This document shows positions 35,442-42,924 of a stretch of 64,000 bases of DNA, piece by piece. The notes below the pieces were generated by a model, which worked only from the letters and a program-made list of their open reading frames with translations, was not told the origin of the DNA and ran no database searches. This stretch comes from Nocardioides sp. SR21 (GTDB taxonomy: Bacteria > Actinomycetota > Actinomycetes > Propionibacteriales > Nocardioidaceae), in assembly GCF_022761125.1 (NCBI RefSeq), contig NZ_JAKWJR010000002.1, positions 481,160 to 545,159 on the forward strand, written 5' to 3'. Each line of letters begins with the position of its first letter. Positions within the stretch are counted from its first letter, which is position 1. A program made the position numbers and the translations under genes.

Positions 35442-35470
35442 GTTTTACGCCCGAATGTGTTGACTGTCAA
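35442..35470 (-). promoter_or_regulatory. Promoter of fruR-fruK-fruA-ptsH
   Basis: On the minus strand TTGACA (35470-35465), a 17-nt spacer and TAAAAC (35447-35442) resemble a housekeeping promoter. The -35 box lies inside the palindrome TTGACTGTCAA at 35460-35470. Confidence 0.5.
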
Positions 35471-35491
35471 CCCCTGGGAGGTGTTGACTGT
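35457..35491. promoter_or_regulatory. Direct repeat GTGTTGACTGT x2, candidate FruR operator
   Basis: Two exact 11-mers at 35457-35467 and 35481-35491, 24 bp apart (over two helical turns). The first contains the start of the TTGACTGTCAA palindrome; the second reaches into the ptsI start region. Their position between fruR and ptsI suggests control of both. Confidence 0.5.
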
Positions 35492-37178
35492 GGTCATGGT
35501 CACCAGCTCAGCACCCGGTCTCCGGGGCACGCCCGTGGTTCCCGGCGTGGCCTTCGCTCCCGCACTGGTCGTGCGGGCCGAGGTCTCGCCGGAGGCGGTC
35601 GCGCGCTTCGACGAGTTGGCGTACGCCGACGCCGACGCGGCGCTCGCGGCGTACGACGGCGCCGCCCAGGCGGTGTCGGACGGGTTCGTGCGCAAGGCCG
35701 CGGCCGCCTCGGGTGACGCCGCCAACGTGTTGACGGCGAGCGCCGGCCTGGCTCGCGACAAGGGCCTGCGGGGTGCGGTCCGCAAGCACCTGCGCGCGGG
35801 GGAGGGCCTGCTCGCCGCGGTGCACGCGGGCGTCGAGCAGTTCGTCACCGTGTTCACCGGCATGGGCGGCCTGATGGCCGAGCGGGTGACGGACCTGCGC
35901 GACATCGAGCGGCGCATCACCGCGCACCTGGTCGGCGAGCCGGAGCCCGGCGTGGGCGTCCCGCCCGTGCCGTGCGTCCTCGTCGCCGAGGACCTCGCTC
36001 CTGCCGACACCGCCGGTCTCGACCCGGCCCTGGTCGTCGCGCTGGTCACCGAGAAGGGCGGCCCGACCAGCCACACCGCGATCATCGCCCGACAGCTCGC
36101 CATCCCGTGCGTGGTCGGCGTCGCCGGCGCGATGACGATCGCGGCCGACACCCCGCTCCTCGTCGACGGCGCCGCGGGCACCGTCGAGACCGAGCCCGAC
36201 GCGGAGGCCGCGCAGGCACGGGTCGGCGCGGACGTCGCCACCCGCGCCGCGCTCGCGTCGTGGAGCGGACCGGGGCGTACGGCGGACGGCGAGTCGGTCA
36301 AGATCCTCGCGAACGTCGCCGACGGTGAGTCCGCCCGGTCCGCCGCGGGCGCGCCGGTGCAGGGCGTCGGCCTGTTCCGCACCGAGCTCAGCTTCCTCAA
36401 CCGCAAGGACGAGCCGTCCGTCGAGGAGCAGGCCGAGATCTACGCCGAGGTGCTGGACGCGTTCGGCGGCGACGACCGGTACGTCGTGATCCGCACCCTC
36501 GACGCCGGCTCGGACAAGCCGGTCGCCTACGCGACCCTCGAGGGCGAGGAGAACCCCGCCCTCGGCGTTCGCGGGCTGCGGCTGTCGTTCGAGAACCCCG
36601 GTCTCCTCGACCGCCAGCTCGACGCGGTCCAGCGCGCGGCCGCGTCGACCGGCACCGAGGCCTGGGTGATGGCGCCGATGGTGGCGACCGTCGCGGAGGC
36701 CGCCGAGTTCGCCGAGAAGGTCCGCGCCCGCGGGCTGAAGGCCGGCGTGATGGTCGAGGTGCCCAGTGCGGCCCTGCTCGCGCACCGGATGCTCGAGGTC
36801 GTCGACTTCCTCTCGATCGGCACCAACGACCTGACCCAGTACACGATGGCGGCCGACCGCATGGCCACCGACCTCGCGCACCTCACCGACCCGTGGCAGC
36901 CCGCCGTGCTCCAGCTGATCGCGATCACCGCCGAGGCGGGCCGCCGGGCCGGCAAGCCGGTCGGCGTCTGCGGCGAGGCCGCCGCGGACCCGCTGCTCGC
37001 GTGCGTGCTCGTCGGCATGGGGATCACCTCGTTGTCCATGGCCGCGGCCGCCGTACGACCGGTCGGCGCACAGCTCGCCCGCGCGACGGTCGACGACTGC
37101 GAGGACGCCGCCGAGGCCGCGCTCGCCGCGGCCGACCCGCTGTCCGCGCGGGACGCGGTGCGGGCCGTCCTCGCCTAG
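35490..37178 (+). CDS. ptsI: Phosphoenolpyruvate--protein phosphotransferase (enzyme I)
   Basis: 562 residues from GTG 35490, which lies 8 nt after GGGAGG; ATG 35496 is an in-frame alternative. The swivelling His is H195 in GGPTSHTAII. The PEP-binding barrel contains GVGLFRTELSFL, DAGSDKP, EVPSAAL and GTNDLTQYTMAADR. It phosphorylates HPr from PEP and completes the PTS encoded on the other strand. It ends in CTAG shared with a regulator gene. Confidence 0.95.
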   Translation: MVMVTSSAPGLRGTPVVPGVAFAPALVVRAEVSPEAVARFDELAYADADAALAAYDGAAQAVSDGFVRKAAAASGDAANVLTASAGLARDKGLRGAVRKHLRAGEGLLAAVHAGVEQFVTVFTGMGGLMAERVTDLRDIERRITAHLVGEPEPGVGVPPVPCVLVAEDLAPADTAGLDPALVVALVTEKGGPTSHTAIIARQLAIPCVVGVAGAMTIAADTPLLVDGAAGTVETEPDAEAAQARVGADVATRAALASWSGPGRTADGESVKILANVADGESARSAAGAPVQGVGLFRTELSFLNRKDEPSVEEQAEIYAEVLDAFGGDDRYVVIRTLDAGSDKPVAYATLEGEENPALGVRGLRLSFENPGLLDRQLDAVQRAAASTGTEAWVMAPMVATVAEAAEFAEKVRARGLKAGVMVEVPSAALLAHRMLEVVDFLSIGTNDLTQYTMAADRMATDLAHLTDPWQPAVLQLIAITAEAGRRAGKPVGVCGEAAADPLLACVLVGMGITSLSMAAAAVRPVGAQLARATVDDCEDAAEAALAAADPLSARDAVRAVLA

Positions 37179-37555
37179 TCCGGAATGACCAGGGGCGAGT
37201 AGTCATGGTCCGCGAGCAGTCGCGCGACCATCTCCGCGCGGCTGGACACCGCGAGCTTCACGAAGATCCGCCGCAGGTGCGTCGACACGGTCCAGACGCT
37301 GATCCCCAGTGACGTCGCGATCGCCTGGTTGGTGCGCCCGTGCGCGACCATCAGGGCGATCTGCCGCTCGCGCGGCGACAGCGTGACGCGCTGCGCCGGC
37401 TCCTGGTGCACCAGCAGGCAGCGCACCTGACCGACGGTCACGTCGAGCAGCACCCCCTCGCGCTCGGCGGTCTCGAAGTGACCCTCCTGGACGATCTCGC
37501 TGACCTTCTGGAGCAGTGCGTCGAGGCGGTCCGGCTGGATGGTGTGCGTGGTCAT
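37175..37555 (-). CDS. LuxR-type DNA-binding regulator
   Basis: 126 residues. The first half is a short helical region (LDALLQKVSEIVQEG), and the second half is a LuxR HTH (LSPRERQIALMVAHGR, ...ATSLGISVWTVSTHL). It is too short for a receiver domain, so it may respond to protein contacts or simply to abundance. GGGAG stands a few nt before the ATG at 37555. Further in-frame ATG codons upstream to 37741 lie in the padR promoter. Confidence 0.82.
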   Translation of the reverse strand: MTTHTIQPDRLDALLQKVSEIVQEGHFETAEREGVLLDVTVGQVRCLLVHQEPAQRVTLSPRERQIALMVAHGRTNQAIATSLGISVWTVSTHLRRIFVKLAVSSRAEMVARLLADHDYSPLVIPD

Positions 37556-37699
37556 CTGGGCTCCCGAGCGTGCTGGTGCCGGCGTCCTCGGCCCCATGAG
37601 ACGTCCGACTCTGTGAACGTAGCACCGACAAGCGGCCTGCTGCCGTGGTCCATCTGGGTGGTTCGGACGGCACGCCACGCGGGCTGCTTCGGTCCACGC

Positions 37700-37719
37700 A
37701 CTACCGCGCACTGCGTAGT
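37700..37719. promoter_or_regulatory. Inverted repeat ACTAC-N10-GTAGT upstream of padR
   Basis: The arms ACTAC (37700-37704) and GTAGT (37715-37719) overlap the start of the padR -10 element, a plausible autoregulatory operator. Confidence 0.4.
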
Positions 37720-37724
37720 AGTGT
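37719..37724 (+). promoter_or_regulatory. -10 element TAGTGT, leaderless start of padR-like gene
   Basis: TAGTGT followed by 6 nt and ATG 37731; no ribosome binding site is present. Confidence 0.5.
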
Positions 37725-37730
37725 CGCGGC

Positions 37731-38066
37731 ATGGACAGCACCCAGCTCCTGAAGGGCGTGCTCGACCTCGCCGTGCTGGCGGTGGTCGACGACGAGGACG
37801 GCTACGGCTACGACGTGGTCCGGCGGCTGCGCGTCGCCGGCCTCGAGGACGTCGGCGACGCCTCGGTCTACGGCACCCTGCGCCGGCTCTACGCGGCCGG
37901 CGCTCTGACGTCGTACGTCGTGGCGTCGGAGTCCGGGCCGCACCGCAAGTACTACGGCATCACCCCGGTCGGGCGTGCGGAGCTCAAGCGCCAGGTCGAC
38001 GACTGGGCCCACTTCTCGGAGGCGGTCGGCCGCCTCCTCCACACCACCACGGGGAGCACGCGATGA
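37731..38066 (+). CDS. PadR-family transcriptional regulator
   Basis: 111 residues, the compact PadR form: LKGVLDLAVLAVVDDEDGYGYDVVRRL, then the winged helix GDASVYGTLRRLYAAGAL with SGPHRKYYGITPVGR. These repressors usually control the membrane protein encoded next to them. The next start overlaps its stop (ATGA). Confidence 0.9.
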   Translation: MDSTQLLKGVLDLAVLAVVDDEDGYGYDVVRRLRVAGLEDVGDASVYGTLRRLYAAGALTSYVVASESGPHRKYYGITPVGRAELKRQVDDWAHFSEAVGRLLHTTTGSTR

Positions 38067-38863
38067 ACGACACCCTGCACCTGAGCGAGGTCGACCTGGT
38101 CCGCTACGTCGGGGACGTGCGGGCCCAGCTCGCCGACCTGCCAGCGGAAGTGGTCGAGGAGCTGACCGAGGGGTTGGCGGCCGACCTGGCCGAGCTCGTC
38201 GAGGAACGCGGGAGCGAGGCGCTGTCCAGCCCTGAGGAGTACGCCGCGGAGCTGCGCGCCGCCGCCGGTCTCGGCCAGCGCGCCGGACGGCCGCGCCGGG
38301 AGTGGGGCCTGTCGCGCGCGGCGATGGACGCGATGGACGCCGCGCACGTGCACTGGGACCGGTTGCTCGACGCGTTCCCAGGCGACGTCCGCGGGTTCAT
38401 CACGGTGCTTCAGCCGGTGTGGTGGGTGGTCCGGGCCTGGGTGGCCTGGATGGTCGCGCAGGACGTCACGGGCGCCACCGTCGGGTTCGCGGACGGCTCC
38501 TGGCTGATCGCCCTCGGGGTCTGCGTCGTGGTCAGCGTGCAGCTGGGACGTCGTGCCTGGGGTGTCGCCCGGCTCCTGCGCGCCTCGGTGCTGGCCCGGC
38601 TGGCGCTGGTCGTCCTGAACGTCTTCGCGGTCGCGATGCTGCCGGGCGCCGCCGACCGCGCCGCCTACCGGATCGCCGAGGACCGGGCTTGGGTGTACGT
38701 GAACGACGTGGTGCCGGCGTACAACGAGAGCGTCGTGACCTACGAAGGGCGGCAGGCCTGCGTGCTGCACGTGTTCGACGCCGACGGCGAGCGGGTCAAG
38801 GGCGGCTACGTCTGGGACGCCAGCGGTCAGCGCAAGCTGCCCATGAACAACCGCAGCTGCTAG
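38063..38863 (+). CDS. HAAS-domain membrane protein, PadR partner
   Basis: 266 residues. The N-terminal helical domain (VDLVRYVGDVRAQLADLP, then SPEEYAAELRAAAG) matches the HAAS/DUF1700 type domain that accompanies PadR regulators. Three or so membrane helices follow (about 110-205), then an extracytoplasmic tail with CVLHVFDADGERV and two Cys. It is presumably the target of the PadR protein and may signal envelope state; the mechanism is inferred. It ends in CTAG shared with the response regulator gene. Confidence 0.78.
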   Translation: MNDTLHLSEVDLVRYVGDVRAQLADLPAEVVEELTEGLAADLAELVEERGSEALSSPEEYAAELRAAAGLGQRAGRPRREWGLSRAAMDAMDAAHVHWDRLLDAFPGDVRGFITVLQPVWWVVRAWVAWMVAQDVTGATVGFADGSWLIALGVCVVVSVQLGRRAWGVARLLRASVLARLALVVLNVFAVAMLPGAADRAAYRIAEDRAWVYVNDVVPAYNESVVTYEGRQACVLHVFDADGERVKGGYVWDASGQRKLPMNNRSC

Positions 38864-39501
38864 ACCCGCAGCCAGGCGAGGACGGCGCGCACGCGCCGGT
38901 GGTCGTCGTCGTCGAGCGGCAGGTCGAGCTTCGTGAAGATGCCGTTGATGTGCTTGGCGACGGCCTTCTCCGTGACGTGCAGGTGCGCCGCGATCGCGGC
39001 GTTCGATCGGCCCTCGGCCATCAGCCCGAGCACCTCGCGCTCGCGTGGTGACAACCGGTCCAGCGGCTCGTCGTGGCGCCGCGCCATCACGGTCGCGACC
39101 ACCTCGGGGTCGAGGACGGTGCCGCCTGCGGCGACGCGGCGGACGCCGTCGACGAACTCCGCGACGTCGGAGACGCGGTCCTTGAGCAGGTAGCCGACGG
39201 CGCCGGTGCCCGAGGCCAGCAGCTCGCGGGCGTACAGCTGCTCGACGTACTGCGACAGCACCATCACCGGGAAGCCGGGCCGCGCCTCGCGCACCGCGAT
39301 CGCGGCGCGCAGGCCCTCGTCGGTCTGCGTCGGGGGCAGGCGTACGTCGAGGACCGCGGCGTCGGCGTCGGGGTCGAGGAGCGCGCGGTCCAGCTCGGGT
39401 GCGTTGTCGACGGCGTGCAGGATCGTGAAGCCGTTGCCCTCGAGGAGCTGGATCAGTCCGGCGCGGAGGAGGGCATGGTCCTCGGCGAGGACAAGTCGCA
39501 C
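38860..39501 (-). CDS. NarL/LuxR-family response regulator
   Basis: 213 residues. The receiver domain has the acidic pair E7-D8, phospho-Asp D52 (VLDVRLPP) and the Lys in YLLKDR. The output HTH has LSPREREVLGLMAEGRSNAAIAAHL-type helices. GTG 39501 lies 49 nt inside the end of the kinase gene, so the pair is coupled. Likely target: the divergent MMPL transporter gene. Confidence 0.92.
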   Translation of the reverse strand: MRLVLAEDHALLRAGLIQLLEGNGFTILHAVDNAPELDRALLDPDADAAVLDVRLPPTQTDEGLRAAIAVREARPGFPVMVLSQYVEQLYARELLASGTGAVGYLLKDRVSDVAEFVDGVRRVAAGGTVLDPEVVATVMARRHDEPLDRLSPREREVLGLMAEGRSNAAIAAHLHVTEKAVAKHINGIFTKLDLPLDDDDHRRVRAVLAWLRV

Positions 39502-40616
39502 GGCACCTCCAGGGTGATCAGGGTCGGACCGCCGGTCGGGCTCGACACCGCCATGGTGCCGTCGAACGCCCCCAGGCGACGCATCACGCCCAGCATGCCG
39601 GTTCCGGACTGCGGATCGGCGCCGCCCGCGCCGTCGTCGCCCACGACGGCCTGCAGGACGCCGTCGCCGTGGCTCAGCGTGATCCACGCATTCCGGGCGC
39701 CGGAGTGCTTCACGACGTTGGCCAGGCACTCCGCGACCGCGAAGTACACGCACGCCTCCACCGGGGCGGGCGGCCGGCCGTCGAGGCGGGCGTCGACCGA
39801 GACCGGGATCGCCATGTCGAGCGCGATCGCCTGGACCGCGCCGCCGAGTCCGCGGTCGGCGAGCACCGGCGGGTGGATGCCGCGCACCACCGACCGCAGG
39901 TCGCCGATCGCCGACGTGGTCGTCGCGCGCGCGTCCTGGATCAGCCTGCGCGCCTGGTCGGGGTCCTCGTCGAACGCCGCGTCCGCCATGCCGAGGCTCA
40001 TCGACAGCGCGACCAGCCGGGCCTGCGCCCCGTCGTGCAGGTCGCGCTCGAGCCGGCGCAGCTCCGCGGCGGAGTGGTCGACCGCCTCGGCGCGGGTCTC
40101 GGTGAGCACCTGGACCCGCTGCTCGAGCTTCTCGGTGCGGCTGTAGGCGAGGAACCACCGGTCGACCGCGGCCCGGGCCCGCATCAGCCAGGGCGTCGCG
40201 AACCACCAGATGAACCAGGTGACGACGCCGAGCGCCAGGATGAGCACGGTCAGGTTGATCGTGAACGACGCGACGAACGCGACCGGCATCCACGCCAGGT
40301 CACGCCAGGTCATGGGGTCGGTGGCGTAGACGCGCAGCCGGGTGAAGAAGCCACCGGGCGCCGGCCGGTACGGGTCCGGCACCGGGCTCCCGAACACCCG
40401 CGCCGCCATCCTCCGGTGCACGTTCGCGATCGCCCGGGTCGCGGGGATCACCGCGATCAGCAGCACCAGGCCGACCCAGAGCACGGCGAGGACCCCGCCG
40501 AGCACCCAGAGGACGAACAGCACGAGCAGGGCGATCGACATGCCCAGCTGCGCGGCGGCGTACCCGGTCAGCAGGAACGGGCCGGGTGGCTTCGGACTCT
40601 CAGGGGCGGTGCTCAC
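39453..40616 (-). CDS. Sensor histidine kinase (HisKA_3 type)
   Basis: 387 residues. Membrane helices are in about 18-60 and 108-145, and the HisKA_3 dimerisation domain has H194 in RDLHDGAQARLVAL. The ATPase part has AECLANVVKHSGA (N-box) and GDDGAGGAD (G1), with a sensor domain reduced to the membrane segments. Such kinases (DesK/LiaS-like) usually sense membrane or envelope stress. GTG 40616 matches STAPESPKP; longer in-frame starts cross the divergent promoter. Confidence 0.9.
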   Translation of the reverse strand: MSTAPESPKPPGPFLLTGYAAAQLGMSIALLVLFVLWVLGGVLAVLWVGLVLLIAVIPATRAIANVHRRMAARVFGSPVPDPYRPAPGGFFTRLRVYATDPMTWRDLAWMPVAFVASFTINLTVLILALGVVTWFIWWFATPWLMRARAAVDRWFLAYSRTEKLEQRVQVLTETRAEAVDHSAAELRRLERDLHDGAQARLVALSMSLGMADAAFDEDPDQARRLIQDARATTTSAIGDLRSVVRGIHPPVLADRGLGGAVQAIALDMAIPVSVDARLDGRPPAPVEACVYFAVAECLANVVKHSGARNAWITLSHGDGVLQAVVGDDGAGGADPQSGTGMLGVMRRLGAFDGTMAVSSPTGGPTLITLEVPCDLSSPRTMPSSAPD

Positions 40617-40652
40617 CGGGCCATCCTGCCGCGCCGCCCGCTGCGGGACAGG

Positions 40653-40664
40653 GGTGCTAGCACC
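40653..40664. promoter_or_regulatory. Perfect palindrome GGTGCTAGCACC between kinase and MMPL genes
   Basis: A 12-bp perfect inverted repeat in the 139-bp divergent gap, 37 nt from the kinase start and 92 nt from the MMPL start. It is a candidate site for the neighbouring response regulator or another repressor. Confidence 0.45.
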
Positions 40665-40755
40665 ACTTCCGAACGGGACCTGGCGCCCCTGCCCGAACGG
40701 CTGCGCGCGTCGAGGCTTGAGGGGACCGATCCGGAACCCCGAGGAAGAGACGGCC

Positions 40756-42924
40756 ATGGGCAACCCACTGACAGCAGTACCGATGAGAGCGGCGCGCTGG
40801 AGCGCCTTGCACCCCTGGCGGGCGATCCTGACCTGGGTCGCGTTCGTCGCGGTGGCGGTGGGACTCGCCATCGCCGTACCCACCCAGGACACGACCGACG
40901 CCGACTACCGGGTCGGCGAGTCCGGCCGCGCGGACACGATGGTGGAGGCCGCCGGCCTCGACAGTCCCGACACCGAGATGGTGCTGATCACCGCGGCCGA
41001 CGGGCCGCTCGACACCGCGGCGGCCGAGGAGGTCGCTCGCGACGTCACCAGTGCGGTCGAGTCGGTGCCCGAGGTCGTGTCGGTCGGCGACGCGCAGTGG
41101 AACGCCGACCAGAGCGCGCTGCTCGTGTCGATCGAGATGGACCCGGACGCCGAGAACGCCGCGGACGTCACGTCGGCGGTCGCGGCCGTGCAGGCCGACC
41201 ACCCCGACCTCGACGTACGCTCCGCCGGCGACCTGAGCATCGACGCCGCGATCAGCGAGCGGGTCGCGGACGACCTCGGCTCGGCCGAGGTGATCAGCCT
41301 GCCGGTCACGCTGATCCTGATGCTGCTGGCGTTCGGTGCGCTGATCGCGGCCGGCATCCCGGTGCTGCTCGCCGCGACCAGCGTCGCGGCGACGATCGGG
41401 CTGATGGCGCCGTTGTCGCACCTGTTCCCGGCCGACGAGTCGGTCGCCAGCATGATCGTGCTGATCGGCATGGCGGTCGGCGTCGACTACTCGCTCTTCT
41501 ACATCAAGCGCGAGCGCGAGGAGCGCGCCGCAGGGAAGAGCACCCTCGACGCCGTCGAGATCGCGGCGCAGACGTCCGGGCACTCGATCCTGGTCTCCGG
41601 TGGCGCGGTGATCGCGTCGATGGCCGGGCTGTTCCTGGTCCAGGACGTCACGTTCAACTCGCTGGCGATCGGCTCGATCCTCGTCGTCGCGATCGCCGTG
41701 CTCGGCTCGATCACCGTGCTGCCGGCGCTGCTGGTCAAGCTGGGCCGCTGGACCGACCGGCCGCGCGTCCCGCTCGTGTGGCGGCTCAACCGCCGCATCG
41801 GCCGCGGCGGCATCAGCGGCCGGATGCTGCGTCCCGTCGTGCGCCACCCCCTGGTCGCGCTGCTGCTCTCCGGCGCGGTGATCCTCGGTCTCGCGATCCC
41901 CGCCCTGGGCATGAAGACGCACTCCGGGACCCTGGACACGCTGCCGCAGTCGATCGCCGAGGTGCAGACCTTCCAGCAGATCAGCAAGGCGTTCCCGGCC
42001 GAGGCCGGCGCGTCGGCGGTCGTCGTGGTCCACTCCGAGGCCGGGTCGACCGACGAGGTCACCGCCGCGCTCGAGCAGCTCAGCGACGACGCGGTCGCCA
42101 CCGGTCGGTTCGTCGGCTCGGCCGAGGGCGTGCAGACGTCCGAGGACGGGCGTACGTCGATGGTCGTGCTCGGCATGCCGTACCCCGAGACCGACGACCG
42201 GGTCAGCGAGGGCGTGCACGAGCTGCGCGACGAGCTCGTGCCGGCCAACCTCGCCGGACTCGGCGAGCACGCCGTCGGCGGCGGCGCTGCCGACGAGGTC
42301 GACTACATGGCCAAGCAGCAGGGCCGGCTCGCCCTGGTGATCGGGTTCGTGCTGCTGCTGACGATGCTGATCATGGTGATCACGTTCCGCAGCGTCGCGC
42401 TCGCCGGGATCTCCACCCTGCTGAACCTGCTCTCGGTGGGAGCGGCGTTCGGCGTGATGACGCTGGTCTTCCAGCACGGGTGGGGGAGTGGTGCGCTGGA
42501 CTTCACGACGCCGGGCTTCGTGATCAACTGGCTGCCGCTGTTCGTGCTGGTGGTGCTGGTCGGGCTGTCGATGGACTACCACGTGTTCGTGCTGAGCCGG
42601 GTGCGTGAGCACGTCGGCCGTGGCCTGCCCACGAAGCTGGCCGTCGAGCAGGGCGTCAAGGACACCGCGGGCGTCGTCACCAGCGCCGCGGCGGTCATGG
42701 TCTCGGTGTTCGCGATCTTCGCGACCCTGAGCATGATGGAGATGAAGATGATGGGCGTCGGCCTCTCGGCCGCGATCCTGCTCGACGCCACGCTGATCCG
42801 GCTGGTGATGCTGCCGGCCGTCATGGTGCTGCTCGGCGAGAAGGTGTGGTGGCCCTGGCCGCCGCGCCGGCCGCGCGGCGAGGTCGTCAGCGAGCCGGAG
42901 CCGGAGTACGCCCTGACGCGCTGA
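40756..42924 (+). CDS. MMPL-family RND transporter
   Basis: 722 residues with the duplicated MMPL layout: one helix, a porter loop, then five helices, twice. The paired Asp-Tyr motifs used for proton relay are GVDYSLF in the first half and SMDYHVF in the second. The family exports lipids or drugs driven by protons. GAGGAAGAG is upstream of ATG 40756. The divergent two-component system probably controls it. The last 38 nt overlap the convergent oxidoreductase gene. Confidence 0.92.
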   Translation: MGNPLTAVPMRAARWSALHPWRAILTWVAFVAVAVGLAIAVPTQDTTDADYRVGESGRADTMVEAAGLDSPDTEMVLITAADGPLDTAAAEEVARDVTSAVESVPEVVSVGDAQWNADQSALLVSIEMDPDAENAADVTSAVAAVQADHPDLDVRSAGDLSIDAAISERVADDLGSAEVISLPVTLILMLLAFGALIAAGIPVLLAATSVAATIGLMAPLSHLFPADESVASMIVLIGMAVGVDYSLFYIKREREERAAGKSTLDAVEIAAQTSGHSILVSGGAVIASMAGLFLVQDVTFNSLAIGSILVVAIAVLGSITVLPALLVKLGRWTDRPRVPLVWRLNRRIGRGGISGRMLRPVVRHPLVALLLSGAVILGLAIPALGMKTHSGTLDTLPQSIAEVQTFQQISKAFPAEAGASAVVVVHSEAGSTDEVTAALEQLSDDAVATGRFVGSAEGVQTSEDGRTSMVVLGMPYPETDDRVSEGVHELRDELVPANLAGLGEHAVGGGAADEVDYMAKQQGRLALVIGFVLLLTMLIMVITFRSVALAGISTLLNLLSVGAAFGVMTLVFQHGWGSGALDFTTPGFVINWLPLFVLVVLVGLSMDYHVFVLSRVREHVGRGLPTKLAVEQGVKDTAGVVTSAAAVMVSVFAIFATLSMMEMKMMGVGLSAAILLDATLIRLVMLPAVMVLLGEKVWWPWPPRRPRGEVVSEPEPEYALTR

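Noticed and set aside
37556..37741. N-terminal extension of the LuxR-type regulator to 37741
   Set aside because: It would cover the padR promoter and the translation has no domain; ATG 37555 has a good ribosome binding site.
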